A stretch of 64,000 nt of DNA from Pseudomonadota bacterium (GCA_023393635.1 JAEWKT010000046.1:1-64000), one strand, 5' to 3'. Counted from the stretch's first letter, positions 34,901 through 43,672 are shown. Translations and numbers: made by a program. Notes: generated by a model from the sequence alone, not told the origin.

Positions 34901-36076
34901 CTATTTACGATTCCTACCATAAGCATCGTGGCTAGATACCCATTCATTGGAAACAATCGCCGATGATAATGACAGCTCACCGCACAATACGGTGGCGGCA
35001 ATAATTTCTGCCAGCTTATAGGCTTTGCCAGCACCATAACAATCCATGGCTTGCAAGCATTCACGCTGGGTTGGCAGGCCAGTACCGCCGCCATAAGTGG
35101 CTACAATTAAAGAAGGAATGGTGACTGACATATAGTAATCGCCATTATCCATGACTTCAGAATACACAAAGCCAGCACTGGATTCGGCCACGTTGGCAAT
35201 ATCTTGACCACAGGCTAAAAAGATAGCGGCAATCCCATTGGCAAAATGCGCCCCATTACTGACAGCCCCTGCGATAAATGCACCCAGATTGGATAAGCCA
35301 CGCTGGTACATTAAGTCCTGCGCCTTGCAATGCATGATAGGTTCAAACAATTCAGCAGGAATGGTGATTTCAGCCACCACGCGTTTGCCGCGACTATGCA
35401 GGTTATTTACCACGGAATGTTTTTTGTCGGTGTCAAAATTGGCCGCCAGACTAAAATGTTCAAGCATGGGCGGTTGTTGTGCCAAAATCCACTGGCAGGC
35501 GGCATGGGTAGCTTTGGACACCATATTTTGTCCAGCGGCATCGCCAGTTGTCATATTAAAGCGCAACCAGCGCATTTTGCTGGCTGCATATTGTTCAATA
35601 TCGCGTAATTTGCCGCTGCTGGTGGTACTTTCAGCAGCGGCTTTAATTTCTTCAAAGTGATCAGTCACCCACTGACCAAAATCACGGGCAGCACGGGCAT
35701 TTTTAAACACAAATATCGGTGCGCGCTGCATGGCATCATCAATCACCGTCGTGGTAATGCCACCTGCTGCATGCGTTAAGCGCATGCCACGACTATAACT
35801 GGCAACCAGTGTGCCTTCGGTGGTGGCCATTGGCACATAAAACTCGCCTTGCGCATGTTCACCATGCATCAGCAATGGCCCAGCAAAGCCCATTGGCACC
35901 TGCACAATGCCGCTAAAGCCTTCAATATTACCAGGCAGGTTCTCGGGTGAAATGGAATATTGGCCTGTGTGATGCAAATTATGTCCGCTATTTTTTTCGA
36001 CCACTGCACGACGCGCTGCGGCCATGTCATGCGTATAGTCATTATTTTTGTCGCGTGGCAGTTTTTCCAGTGTCAT
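34901..36076 (-). CDS. Hydroxymethylglutaryl-CoA reductase, class I-like
   Basis: Predicted NADPH-dependent reduction of HMG-CoA to mevalonate. The catalytic set of class I enzymes is complete: Glu87 in TTEGTLVAS, Lys188 in GDAAGQNMVSK, Asp292 in GQDIAN and His383 in SSHDAYGRN. VPMGFAGPL (60–68) and GGGTGLPTQ (329–337) are family motifs. There is no N-terminal membrane anchor, so it is the soluble core. AAGGACTGAAC precedes the start. No other mevalonate gene is in the window, which is odd for a gammaproteobacterium expected to use the MEP pathway. Confidence 0.87.
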   Translation of the reverse strand: MTLEKLPRDKNNDYTHDMAAARRAVVEKNSGHNLHHTGQYSISPENLPGNIEGFSGIVQVPMGFAGPLLMHGEHAQGEFYVPMATTEGTLVASYSRGMRLTHAAGGITTTVIDDAMQRAPIFVFKNARAARDFGQWVTDHFEEIKAAAESTTSSGKLRDIEQYAASKMRWLRFNMTTGDAAGQNMVSKATHAACQWILAQQPPMLEHFSLAANFDTDKKHSVVNNLHSRGKRVVAEITIPAELFEPIMHCKAQDLMYQRGLSNLGAFIAGAVSNGAHFANGIAAIFLACGQDIANVAESSAGFVYSEVMDNGDYYMSVTIPSLIVATYGGGTGLPTQRECLQAMDCYGAGKAYKLAEIIAATVLCGELSLSSAIVSNEWVSSHDAYGRNRK

Positions 36077-36201
36077 GTTCAGTCCTTGATGATTTATAGC
36101 CTGCCAATGTTATAAGTCATCTATAACGCTCAGGCAAGATAGCATTTGCGTTTAACATGGGTTGGATTTAAATCACTGGAGAGCGCAAAGAGTCTATCGA
36201 T

Positions 36202-36233
36202 CATATAAGGCGGCCTTAGAACCGCCTTATATG
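36202..36233. terminator. Perfect 12-base inverted repeat after the cyd operon
   Basis: CATATAAGGCGG and CCGCCTTATATG flank an eight-base loop. It lies 20 bases after the last cyd gene on the minus strand. There is no T-run, so it may be a stabilising 3' structure or a Rho-assisted stop. Confidence 0.6.
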
Positions 36234-36254
36234 TTAGCCGCATTAAAAGTATAT

Positions 36255-36389
36255 TTACTGATAAGCAAACTGGGCAAAGAAGCGGAAGATTCCTGCAATG
36301 AGTGTGATGCTTAAAACACCCAGTACCCAAAGGCCAATAAACCACAGCCATTGCTTCTTTTTTGAGTGTTCAGGTTCGGTTGGTTGCAT
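36255..36389 (-). CDS. Small single-pass protein of the cyd/CIO operon (DUF2474/CydX-like)
   Basis: A 44-residue product begins MQPTEPEHSKKKQW, then has one membrane helix (about residues 14–36, WLWFIGLWVLGVLSI onward) and ends FFAQFAYQ. The start at 36389 follows AAGGAGCAAAC, a strong ribosome site, 20 bases after cydB. The layout, a basic N-terminus followed by a Trp-rich helix, matches DUF2474 proteins that follow cioAB. These are thought to play the part of CydX in stabilising the oxidase. The role is inferred. Confidence 0.75.
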   Translation of the reverse strand: MQPTEPEHSKKKQWLWFIGLWVLGVLSITLIAGIFRFFAQFAYQ

Positions 36390-36409
36390 GTTTGCTCCTT
36401 AGAGGCTGC

Positions 36410-37414
36410 TTAATGATAGCCGCCATCACCCACATGAAGTTTGCCGCGAAACACCCAATAAGACAGTGCGGTATAAGACAAAATAATTGGTATGACAATT
36501 GCGGCACCAATCAGGGTAAATAGTTGACTACTATGCGGTGCGGCTGCATCCCAAATAGTGATGCTTGGTGGAATAATCATGGGCCATAAGCTAATAATAA
36601 ACCCACTAAACGCCATGCCTAACAAAGCCAGGCTGTATAAAAATGGCTTGGCTTGCTGTTGTTTACGGCAGGCCTGCCAAATCGCGTAAGTAAACCACAA
36701 CACCAAAACAGGCACAGGCAGGAAGTAAAAAAACTGCGGCGTACTAAACCAGCGCTCAGCAATGGCAGGATGTGCCAGCGGCGTCCATACACTCACCATG
36801 CCAAAAATCACCAGCATGACCAGTCCAAGCTTGGGCATAATCCGATACATGGCTTGCTGCAACTCATGACTCGTTTTTAAAATCAACCACCCGCAGCCCA
36901 GTGCCGCATAAGCCACCACAACCCCAATACCAGTAAATATTGAAAATGGAGTTAGCCAGTCAAACGCACCACCTGCAAACTGCTGGTCGACCACGGTAAT
37001 GCCTTGAATATAAGCACCCAGAATAATACCTTGCAGCAGCGAAGTAATGATGGAACCACCAATAAATGCCATATCCCACAAGTGTTTAGTACGCTTGGCT
37101 TTAAAGCGGATTTCAAAGGCTACCCCACGGAAAATCAGCGCAATCACCATTAAAATAATGGGCATATACAATGCCGATAATACCGCCGAGTACACCAGTG
37201 GAAAGGCAGCAAACAAGCCCGCACCGCCCAGCACCATCCATGTTTCATTCCCATCCCAGATAGGTGCTACGGTATTCATCATCACATCGCGTTCTGCTTC
37301 ACCAGGGAAAAACGGAAATAAAATGCCAATGCCTAGATCAAAGCCATCCATGACCACGTACATCAGCACGCCAAAAGCAATAATGCCAGCCCAAATTAAT
37401 GATAAGTCCAGCAT
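36410..37414 (-). CDS. cydB: Cytochrome bd-type (CIO) ubiquinol oxidase subunit II
   Basis: Membrane subunit of the cytochrome bd oxidase, about 334 residues with eight to nine helices. The N-terminal MLDLSLIWAGIIAFGVLMYVV and the MDGFDLGIGILFPF motif are typical. GAYIQGI and the WDAAAPHSSQ region near the C-terminus follow. The start ATG at 37414 lies four bases after the cydA stop and uses GAGGAA inside the end of cydA, so the two are translationally coupled. The longer open frame to 37483 is an artefact. Confidence 0.94.
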   Translation of the reverse strand: MLDLSLIWAGIIAFGVLMYVVMDGFDLGIGILFPFFPGEAERDVMMNTVAPIWDGNETWMVLGGAGLFAAFPLVYSAVLSALYMPIILMVIALIFRGVAFEIRFKAKRTKHLWDMAFIGGSIITSLLQGIILGAYIQGITVVDQQFAGGAFDWLTPFSIFTGIGVVVAYAALGCGWLILKTSHELQQAMYRIMPKLGLVMLVIFGMVSVWTPLAHPAIAERWFSTPQFFYFLPVPVLVLWFTYAIWQACRKQQQAKPFLYSLALLGMAFSGFIISLWPMIIPPSITIWDAAAPHSSQLFTLIGAAIVIPIILSYTALSYWVFRGKLHVGDGGYH

Positions 37415-37418
37415 GATA

Positions 37419-38873
37419 TTATTCCTCATCACTTGGTAAGGTACGGGGATCGTGTTTTGCCCCAGATGTATTAGGGGCGTCATCTGCTGCCGACACAGGG
37501 CGCGCTGGGGTTTTAAACTGGCCAGGGCCGCCAGATTGGTGATCTTGCGCCAAGGGTTGTGGCCCTTGGTTCATCAGCTTGAGCATGTAATAAATACCTA
37601 CCCCAAATACCACGCAATACACCACCACAAACACAATTAAGGTAAAGCCTACTTGTTCGGCACTGACGGGTGATAGCGCATCTTTGGTACGCATCACGCC
37701 GTAAATCACCCATGGCTGACGGCCAACCTCAGTGGTAAACCAGCCAGCCAGTAAAGTGATAAAACCACTACCGCCCATCGCCACTGCAAAACGCTGAAAC
37801 CAGACGCTTTCATACAAACGCTTGGTTTTACGCAGATATAGGCTAATCACACCCATCAGGATCATTAACATCCCTAGACCTACCATAATACGGAAGCTCC
37901 AGAACACAATCAGGCTATTTGGGCGGTCTTCAGGTGCAAACTCTTTAAGGCCTTTAATTTCACCATCCAGTGAATGTGCCAGCAGCAAGCTGCCTAAATA
38001 AGGCACCCCAATGGCATATTTGGTTTCTTCAGCTTCCATATCTGGAATACCAAATAAAAGCAGCTCCATGGGTTTGCCTTTGTTGGTTTCCCAGTGGCCT
38101 TCAATGGCAGCAAGTTTGGCTGGTTGATGCTTTAAGGTATTTAAACCGTGCATATCGCCAATCACAGCTTGCAAAGGGGCCAGTGCCAAAATCATCCATA
38201 AGGCCATGGAAAAGGTTTTTTTAACCAGTGGATCACGACGACCTTTAAGCAATAGCCAGCCGCCCGTGGCAGCAACCAGCAGGGCAGACACTAAAAATGC
38301 CGCCATGCCCATATGTGCCAAGCGGTATAGAAACGACGGGTTAAAGACAATGGCCCACCAATCAGTAGGCACAATACGGCCACCTTCAATGGCAAAGCCT
38401 TGCGGCGTTTGCATCCAGCTATTACTGGATAAAATCCAGAACATGGAAATAATAGTGCCAACTGCCACCATCAGTGTGGCAAAAAAATGCAGCTTTGGCC
38501 CAACCCGATTCCAGCCAAACAGCATAATGCCTAAAAAACCAGCTTCAAGGAAAAACGCGGTCATGACTTCATAGGCCAGCAGTGGCCCCGTCACGGCTCC
38601 TGCAAAACGGGAGAACTCACTCCAGTTGGTGCCAAACTGGTAGCTCATCACCACGCCAGACACCACGCCCATGGCAAATGCCAGGGCAAATATCTTGATC
38701 CAGAAAAAATACAGGTCACGATAAACGGTATTGCGGGTTTTGAGCCAAGAGGCTTCTAATACTGCTAAAAAACTGGCCAAGCCAATAGAAATAGCGGGGA
38801 AAATAATATGAAAGGACACCGTAAAGGCAAACTGAACTCTTGCAAGCTCCAGTGCCGTTAAGCCTAAAGTCAT
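37419..38873 (-). CDS. cydA: Cytochrome bd-type (CIO) ubiquinol oxidase subunit I
   Basis: Catalytic subunit with three haems, which reduces oxygen to water with ubiquinol at high affinity without pumping protons. Likely haem axial ligands are His22 (SFHIIFP), His187 (YRLAHMG) and Met330 (FRIMVGLG). The quinol-binding Q loop, between about residues 240 and 315, is short, so this is the cyanide-insensitive (CIO) type rather than E. coli CydA (484 versus 522 residues). The C-terminus is hydrophilic. GGAGC precedes the start. An inverted repeat upstream may control it. Confidence 0.95.
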   Translation of the reverse strand: MTLGLTALELARVQFAFTVSFHIIFPAISIGLASFLAVLEASWLKTRNTVYRDLYFFWIKIFALAFAMGVVSGVVMSYQFGTNWSEFSRFAGAVTGPLLAYEVMTAFFLEAGFLGIMLFGWNRVGPKLHFFATLMVAVGTIISMFWILSSNSWMQTPQGFAIEGGRIVPTDWWAIVFNPSFLYRLAHMGMAAFLVSALLVAATGGWLLLKGRRDPLVKKTFSMALWMILALAPLQAVIGDMHGLNTLKHQPAKLAAIEGHWETNKGKPMELLLFGIPDMEAEETKYAIGVPYLGSLLLAHSLDGEIKGLKEFAPEDRPNSLIVFWSFRIMVGLGMLMILMGVISLYLRKTKRLYESVWFQRFAVAMGGSGFITLLAGWFTTEVGRQPWVIYGVMRTKDALSPVSAEQVGFTLIVFVVVYCVVFGVGIYYMLKLMNQGPQPLAQDHQSGGPGQFKTPARPVSAADDAPNTSGAKHDPRTLPSDEE

Positions 38874-38911
38874 GTGCTTTGCTCCGTAATACGAGGCTTC
38901 GATCGAATCTA

Positions 38912-38947
38912 TATAGGTATAAAAGCATGAATATTCTTATGCCTATA
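38912..38947. promoter_or_regulatory. Inverted repeat upstream of cydA
   Basis: TATAGGTATAA (38912–38922) and TTATGCCTATA (38937–38947) are complementary at 10 of 11 positions, 14 bases apart and 40 bases before the cydA start. It could be a regulator site over the promoter. No FNR-like TTGAT-N4-ATCAA box is seen. Confidence 0.4.
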
Positions 38948-39206
38948 GAGACTTAATCCAACAGACTTAATAAATTCCATGCTGATTTTTGTTTTTGTTA
39001 AGAAAACATTAATTAAAATAATTGTCAAATATTTATATAAGTATAATGCTAAAAATGTATTTTATTGATCATATCACATTTATAGTTTAAATATTCTTGA
39101 GGAGACAAGGCAAAATTTATTTTATTAAAAATAGACAAATTTATTTTTACGGTTAAAATAAGGTATACGATTTGTTATAGCGAAAATTACTTTGCAGTTG
39201 CGGCGT
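38948..39206. other. AT-rich divergent intergenic region, cydA / copper gene pair
   Basis: Very AT-rich stretch between cydA (minus) and the DUF2946 gene (plus). It has a possible weak promoter TTAAAA-16-TTATAG just before the DUF2946 gene. I see no convincing Fur, CueR or FNR box and no RNA gene. Confidence 0.4.
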
Positions 39207-39710
39207 ATGGGCTTAATGCTAGGCTTGATGGCCTGGTGTATGCAGCTCGTGGTATTTGTTCAGCCTTTTTTACCAGGTCAAAGCATGCCTGGGCTTGGTA
39301 TTTGCCAGGTTATCGTTGATGCATTTATTTCTCCCCAGGCACTTATATCTCAACATCAGACTGCGCGTTATCAGTCGCTAACGCCTACACAGCAGCTCAG
39401 GTCAGAAAAATTATCTACTCAGCATACTGCTAAGCATTTACATCATGATCAGCCTGATGCAGCACAGCCCATTGTGCTCACAAGTAGTCATGCGCCACAG
39501 GTAGACCATCATTTTAGTCACTTGTCCTGTGGCTTTTGCATGTTATATGGTCATGCCATTCCCCCACCAGATGCACCTGCTCTCTGGTTACAATTTGCTA
39601 TCAATCCTTATATAGCGCCGCCGCAGTTTTTTAATAATAACAATAATATTTTAGCGGCAGATTACTTACAGCCAAAAAGCCGCGCACCGCCTATTATTTA
39701 TTTTATTTAA
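39207..39710 (+). CDS. DUF2946-like exported protein, copper-linked
   Basis: About 167 residues. An N-terminal hydrophobic segment (RRMGLMLGLMAWCMQLVVFV) suggests export or anchoring. The conserved part, with HHFSHLSCGFCMLYGHA near residue 110, has the Cys-x2-Cys and His arrangement of DUF2946 proteins, which are small and often sit beside copper receptors. The start is uncertain: an in-frame TTG lies at 39192 and the ATG at 39207, neither with a good ribosome site. It is followed by a copper-type TonB receptor. Confidence 0.68.
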   Translation: MGLMLGLMAWCMQLVVFVQPFLPGQSMPGLGICQVIVDAFISPQALISQHQTARYQSLTPTQQLRSEKLSTQHTAKHLHHDQPDAAQPIVLTSSHAPQVDHHFSHLSCGFCMLYGHAIPPPDAPALWLQFAINPYIAPPQFFNNNNNILAADYLQPKSRAPPIIYFI

Positions 39711-39723
39711 ACATATATTAATG

Positions 39724-39751
39724 AGCTATTTTATTTTTTATATAAATAGCT
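39724..39751 (+). other. Hairpin between the DUF2946 and receptor genes
   Basis: AGCTATTT and AAATAGCT flank a 12-base AT loop in the 75-base gap. It could tune relative expression of the two genes. Confidence 0.35.
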
Positions 39752-39785
39752 TGGGATTATTTTGCCAAAATATCTGGAAATAATA

Positions 39786-41978
39786 ATGAATCAGCTTTGC
39801 CTTTCTGATTTTAAAATGACGCGTTGTGCATTATCTATTGCCTGTTTTTTTTATGCAGGCATGAGTTATGCAGAAACTGCACCAATAAACACGCCTATGC
39901 CAGTTGCTGATTGCCCAATGCACCAGTCATCAAAACACCATACATGCGAACTTAGTCCTATTGTGGTCACTGCTGCTGCATCAGCCAGCACGCAAGCTTA
40001 TTTGGTTGAAGCCAACCCAAAACAGCCGATTCAACCTGTTCCTGCCAGTGATGGCGCAGATTATTTAAAGCATATTGCGGGGTTCAATGCTATTCGTAAT
40101 GGCGGCACCAATGGTGATCCTGTATTTCGGGGCATGTTTGGCTCGCGCTTAAAGATTCTTAATAATGGCAGTGAAATGCTGGGGGCTTGTCCTGCACGCA
40201 TGGACGCGCCTACCTCTTATATTTCTCCGCAAAACTTTGATGCCATTAGCGTGATTAAAGGGCCACAAAGCGTGTTGTTTGGTGCTGCGTCTGCTGCCAC
40301 CGTTAATTTTGTGCGCACGCCGACGCGTTTTGAGCAGGACACCATCACCGCGCAAGGCAGTGTGATGGCAGCCTCTAACCAGCGCGTCGATACAGATATC
40401 GATACCACTATTGGCAATCAGTTAGGATCAATCCGATTAAATGCCAACACCTCAGAAGCCAATGACTATAAAGATGGCAATGGCAATAAAGTACCTGCCA
40501 AATGGCGTAAGTGGAATGCAGACTTAAGTGCAACTTACACGCCAAGCGATGATCGCTGGATAGAGCTGAGTGCGGGTACTGGCGATGGTGAAGCACGTTA
40601 TGCTGGCCGAGGAATGGACGGCAGTCAGTTTTTGCGTGAAAGCGTGGGCTTGCGTTTTGAACAAAAAAACCTGTCTTCTGTGGTGCAAAAGCTAGAGGGA
40701 CAGCTTAACTATAATCATGCTGATCATATTATGGACAACTATACCTTGCGTGAACCCACGGCAATGGATATGGGCGGACATGGCCATGGTGCTGGACATG
40801 GTTCCATGGGCGGCATGGATGATATGCATGGTTCAGATGATATGAGCATGGGCAATATGGATGCTGCGATGGCCATGCAACTGGCGCGTAAAACCATTAG
40901 CGGACGCCTGGCAGCAACATTCAACTGGCTGGATTATGAGCTAGTGGCTGGGGTTGATGGCAACCAGAATGAACACAAAGGCCGTATGGGTGGTCAATAC
41001 ACCTTTAAAGATATGGCTTGGGATAAAGACGCTGAATTTAAGCAAATGGGCGTGTTTGCAGAATTGAATAAACCGCTGAGTGATACCAGCAAAGTAGCCA
41101 CTGGCTTACGGGTGGATCAGCATAAGGTACAGTATTTAAAGCATGACGCTGTGACGCAAGCTTATCCAACCCCGTATGGCAATACCCGTCGTGAAACGCT
41201 GCCCAGTGGTTTTATTCGTTTAGAAAACAACTGGCCAGAACAAAACTTAAATAGCTATGTAGGTATTGGTCATGTGCAGCGTATGCCCGATTACTGGGAG
41301 CTGTTTTCTCCAGTACATAGCGGCAGTAGTAGTGCTTTTTTAGGCGTTCAACCTGAGCAAACCACGCAACTGGATTTTGGCTTAACCCATCAGACAGGCG
41401 CATGGACAAACTGGGTGTCTGCCTATGCAGGCAAGGTAAATGACTTTATTTTAATTAGTTACCATCACCACGACGGTCACGATGGTATTAGTGCAGGTGC
41501 CAAAAATATCGATGCTACTATTGCAGGGGCTGAGGCAGGGGTAAGCTACCAGTTTAATGAACACTTTAATGCTACCAGTAATCTGGCGTATGCATGGGGG
41601 CGCAACGATACAGACAAATCTGCATTACCACAAATTACTCCGCTTGATGCCCGAATTGGCTTAAATTATCAGCAAGATCAATTTAGCGTGGGCACCTTGC
41701 TACGATTGGTTGCCAAGCAAAATCGCGTGGCTTTAAATCAGGGTAATATTGTGGGTTATGATCTGGCTAAAAGTAAGGGTTTTGGTACCTTTGCAGTCAA
41801 TGCCGCTTACCAGATTAATTCTGTTGTGAATTTAAGTGCAGGCGTGGATAACCTGTTTGATAAAGCCTACAGTGAGCACCTAAATAAGGCAGGTAACAGT
41901 GCATTTGGTTATGCCTCAAATGAGATGATTAACGAAATGGGCAGGAATTTCTGGGCGAAATTAAGCTTCAAGTATTAA
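39786..41978 (+). CDS. TonB-dependent copper receptor (OprC/NosA type)
   Basis: Outer-membrane receptor of about 730 residues, with a signal peptide (ends MSYAE, near 30) and TonB box SPIVVTA near 57–63. The plug has GDPVFRGMFGSR and the CxxxM copper motif, Cys135 and Met139 in ACPARMDAPTSY. In OprC this motif binds copper. A His/Met/Gly-rich loop lies near 325–362 (MDMGGHGHGAGHG onward). The C-terminus ends FWAKLSFKY, a typical barrel end with terminal aromatic. The start ATG at 39786 follows GGAAATAATA. Confidence 0.88.
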   Translation: MNQLCLSDFKMTRCALSIACFFYAGMSYAETAPINTPMPVADCPMHQSSKHHTCELSPIVVTAAASASTQAYLVEANPKQPIQPVPASDGADYLKHIAGFNAIRNGGTNGDPVFRGMFGSRLKILNNGSEMLGACPARMDAPTSYISPQNFDAISVIKGPQSVLFGAASAATVNFVRTPTRFEQDTITAQGSVMAASNQRVDTDIDTTIGNQLGSIRLNANTSEANDYKDGNGNKVPAKWRKWNADLSATYTPSDDRWIELSAGTGDGEARYAGRGMDGSQFLRESVGLRFEQKNLSSVVQKLEGQLNYNHADHIMDNYTLREPTAMDMGGHGHGAGHGSMGGMDDMHGSDDMSMGNMDAAMAMQLARKTISGRLAATFNWLDYELVAGVDGNQNEHKGRMGGQYTFKDMAWDKDAEFKQMGVFAELNKPLSDTSKVATGLRVDQHKVQYLKHDAVTQAYPTPYGNTRRETLPSGFIRLENNWPEQNLNSYVGIGHVQRMPDYWELFSPVHSGSSSAFLGVQPEQTTQLDFGLTHQTGAWTNWVSAYAGKVNDFILISYHHHDGHDGISAGAKNIDATIAGAEAGVSYQFNEHFNATSNLAYAWGRNDTDKSALPQITPLDARIGLNYQQDQFSVGTLLRLVAKQNRVALNQGNIVGYDLAKSKGFGTFAVNAAYQINSVVNLSAGVDNLFDKAYSEHLNKAGNSAFGYASNEMINEMGRNFWAKLSFKY

Positions 41979-42465
41979 TTTATTACTTGCCTGCATTGTT
42001 TTTTGTTAAAGAACATGTCAGCTAAGTTGTCTATCTAAGTCAACAGCCGCGCGTATTTATCTGTCTGCCTGTTTTTAGCCGATCAGATAAATATGGGTGG
42101 CAGGGCATGGCTAAGGTATGTTTTATTTTGCATGAAAAACAAACCATTAACTTCTATATCTCCAGTCTGTTTTTAAGCATAAAAACAGGATTTATTTTGT
42201 CAGTGTAAGTCTTAAAAATAATAATTAACCGCAGGCTAAATTTGATGAATAAAGCACTTGTAACCCTGCATAAATACAGGCAAAATCCGCGTTTTACACG
42301 ACTGTCCGTTTAAGGCTGTAGCACAGCGTGTTAAGATAGTTGAATGATTCGTTAGTGCTGTGTTGTTTTGCTTGAATCTTCAAGGCAAAGCCAACATAGT
42401 GAAAATATCTTCGCGGCCTAACCATTGGCTACTTTTGTTTTTCTTATCGCCGAGTTAAATTGCCC
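41979..42465. other. 487-base intergenic region with several inverted repeats
   Basis: No open frame is supported. Perfect inverted repeats are TATTTATCTG/CAGATAAATA (42054–42063 and 42084–42093) and CTGTTTTTA-AGCA-TAAAAACAG (42167–42188). The latter has T-rich arms and may end receptor transcripts. CACAGC/GCTGTG near 42322–42362 and a longer hairpin (listed separately) occupy the part before speC. Confidence 0.45.
42361..42396 (+). promoter_or_regulatory. Leader hairpin upstream of ornithine decarboxylase
   Basis: TGTTGTTTTGCTTGA (42361–42375) can pair with TCAAGGCAAAGCCAACA (42380–42396) around the loop ATCT, giving 15 pairs with two single-base bulges. It sits 70 bases before the start, with no T-run, so it is more like a 5' leader structure than a terminator. 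Regulation by polyamine is a guess. Confidence 0.45.
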
Positions 42466-43635
42466 ATGCGCCTTGAAAACTATTGTTCACCCGAAGAATG
42501 GACAAAAATTCAGAACTTCTCTAAAGACAAAGAAACGCCATTTCTGGTGGTGGATTTAGAAGTTATTCGTCAAAAGTACCAAGAGCTAACGACCTGCTTT
42601 CCTATTGCTAAAGTGTTTTATGCACTAAAAGCCAATCCAGGCGTGCCAGTGGTGAACTTGCTGCGTGATTTAGGTTCAAATTTTGATGTGGCGTCTATTT
42701 TTGAGTTAAACCGTGTACTGGATTGCGGGGTAGAACCCACTCGTATTTCTTATGGCAATACCATCAAAAAAGCCGCGCATGTGAAATATGCCTATGATAA
42801 AGGTGTGCGTTTATTTGCCACCGACTCTAAAGCGGATTTGCAAAATATTGCTGAACAGGCACCAGGTTCCAAAATTTTTGTGCGTATTTTGGTAGAAGGC
42901 GGTGAAACTGCTGAGTGGCCATTGTCGCGTAAATTTGGTTGCCATCCTGATATGGCCATTGACCTGCTGGTACAAGCCAAAAAACTGGGCCTGGAGCCAC
43001 ATGGTATTTCGTTCCACGTGGGCAGCCAGCAAAAAGATATTGCCGTGTGGGATGCCGCCTTATCCAAAGTTAAATATATGTTTGACTGGATGAAGTTTGA
43101 AGAAGACGTTTCCCTCAAAATGATCAATATGGGCGGTGGTTTTCCTGCCAACTATATTTCTGAAGTCAACCCGATTCAAATTTATGCTGAAGAAATTTTA
43201 CGTTACTTGCATGATGACCATGGTGATGACCTGCCAGAAATTATTTTAGAGCCAGGTCGCTCACTAGTTGGTGAGTCAGGTGTATTGGTATCAGAAGTAG
43301 TGCTGATTTCACGCAAATCACGCACTGACTTAAATCGCTGGGTGTATATTGATGTGGGCTTGTTCCAAGGTTTAATTGAAACCATGGGGGAGTCTATTAA
43401 ATATCCTATTTATACGCCCAAAATGGAAGATAAACCGTCTGAAGGTACTGTGGTGCTGGCTGGTCCTACTTGTGATTCTGCCGATATCATGTATGAAAAC
43501 TCGCATTATCAGTTGCCATTAAATCTGGCCATTGGTGACCGTTTGTATTGGCTCACCACAGGTGCGTATACCAATTCATATTCATCGGTTGAATTTAATG
43601 GTTTTCCGCCATTAAAGACTTACTATCTGGACTAA
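42466..43635 (+). CDS. speC: Ornithine decarboxylase, alanine racemase-fold (group IV) PLP enzyme
   Basis: Makes putrescine from ornithine for polyamine synthesis. The protein (389 residues) has the eukaryotic-type barrel: PLP Lys55 in FYALKANPG, the PLP phosphate motif EPGRS near 265 and catalytic Cys336 in GPTCDSAD. It resembles SpeC of Pseudomonas. Lysine specificity cannot be excluded because this fold includes lysine/ornithine and diaminopimelate decarboxylases. ATG at 42466 is preferred over TTG at 42460. A leader hairpin precedes it. Confidence 0.87.
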   Translation: MRLENYCSPEEWTKIQNFSKDKETPFLVVDLEVIRQKYQELTTCFPIAKVFYALKANPGVPVVNLLRDLGSNFDVASIFELNRVLDCGVEPTRISYGNTIKKAAHVKYAYDKGVRLFATDSKADLQNIAEQAPGSKIFVRILVEGGETAEWPLSRKFGCHPDMAIDLLVQAKKLGLEPHGISFHVGSQQKDIAVWDAALSKVKYMFDWMKFEEDVSLKMINMGGGFPANYISEVNPIQIYAEEILRYLHDDHGDDLPEIILEPGRSLVGESGVLVSEVVLISRKSRTDLNRWVYIDVGLFQGLIETMGESIKYPIYTPKMEDKPSEGTVVLAGPTCDSADIMYENSHYQLPLNLAIGDRLYWLTTGAYTNSYSSVEFNGFPPLKTYYLD

Positions 43636-43672
43636 GTTTTAGTTAGTGATTTTGATATATGTTGATATAAGG

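Noticed and set aside
36130..36351. 73-codon minus-strand frame
   Set aside because: It overlaps the small cyd gene in another frame and runs through the 12-base inverted repeat; the 44-residue frame has the ribosome site.
39060..39080. FNR-like box TTGATCATATCAC upstream of the copper genes
   Set aside because: The spacing does not give TTGAT-N4-ATCAA and the right half is wrong, so I do not call it a site.
38948..39785. Fur box for the TonB receptor
   Set aside because: No 19-base GATAAT-type repeat was found; the receptor motifs point to copper, not iron.
40759..40880. Low-complexity His/Met/Gly stretch in the receptor as a possible frameshift
   Set aside because: The frame remains open on both sides and the composition fits a metal-binding loop in a copper receptor.
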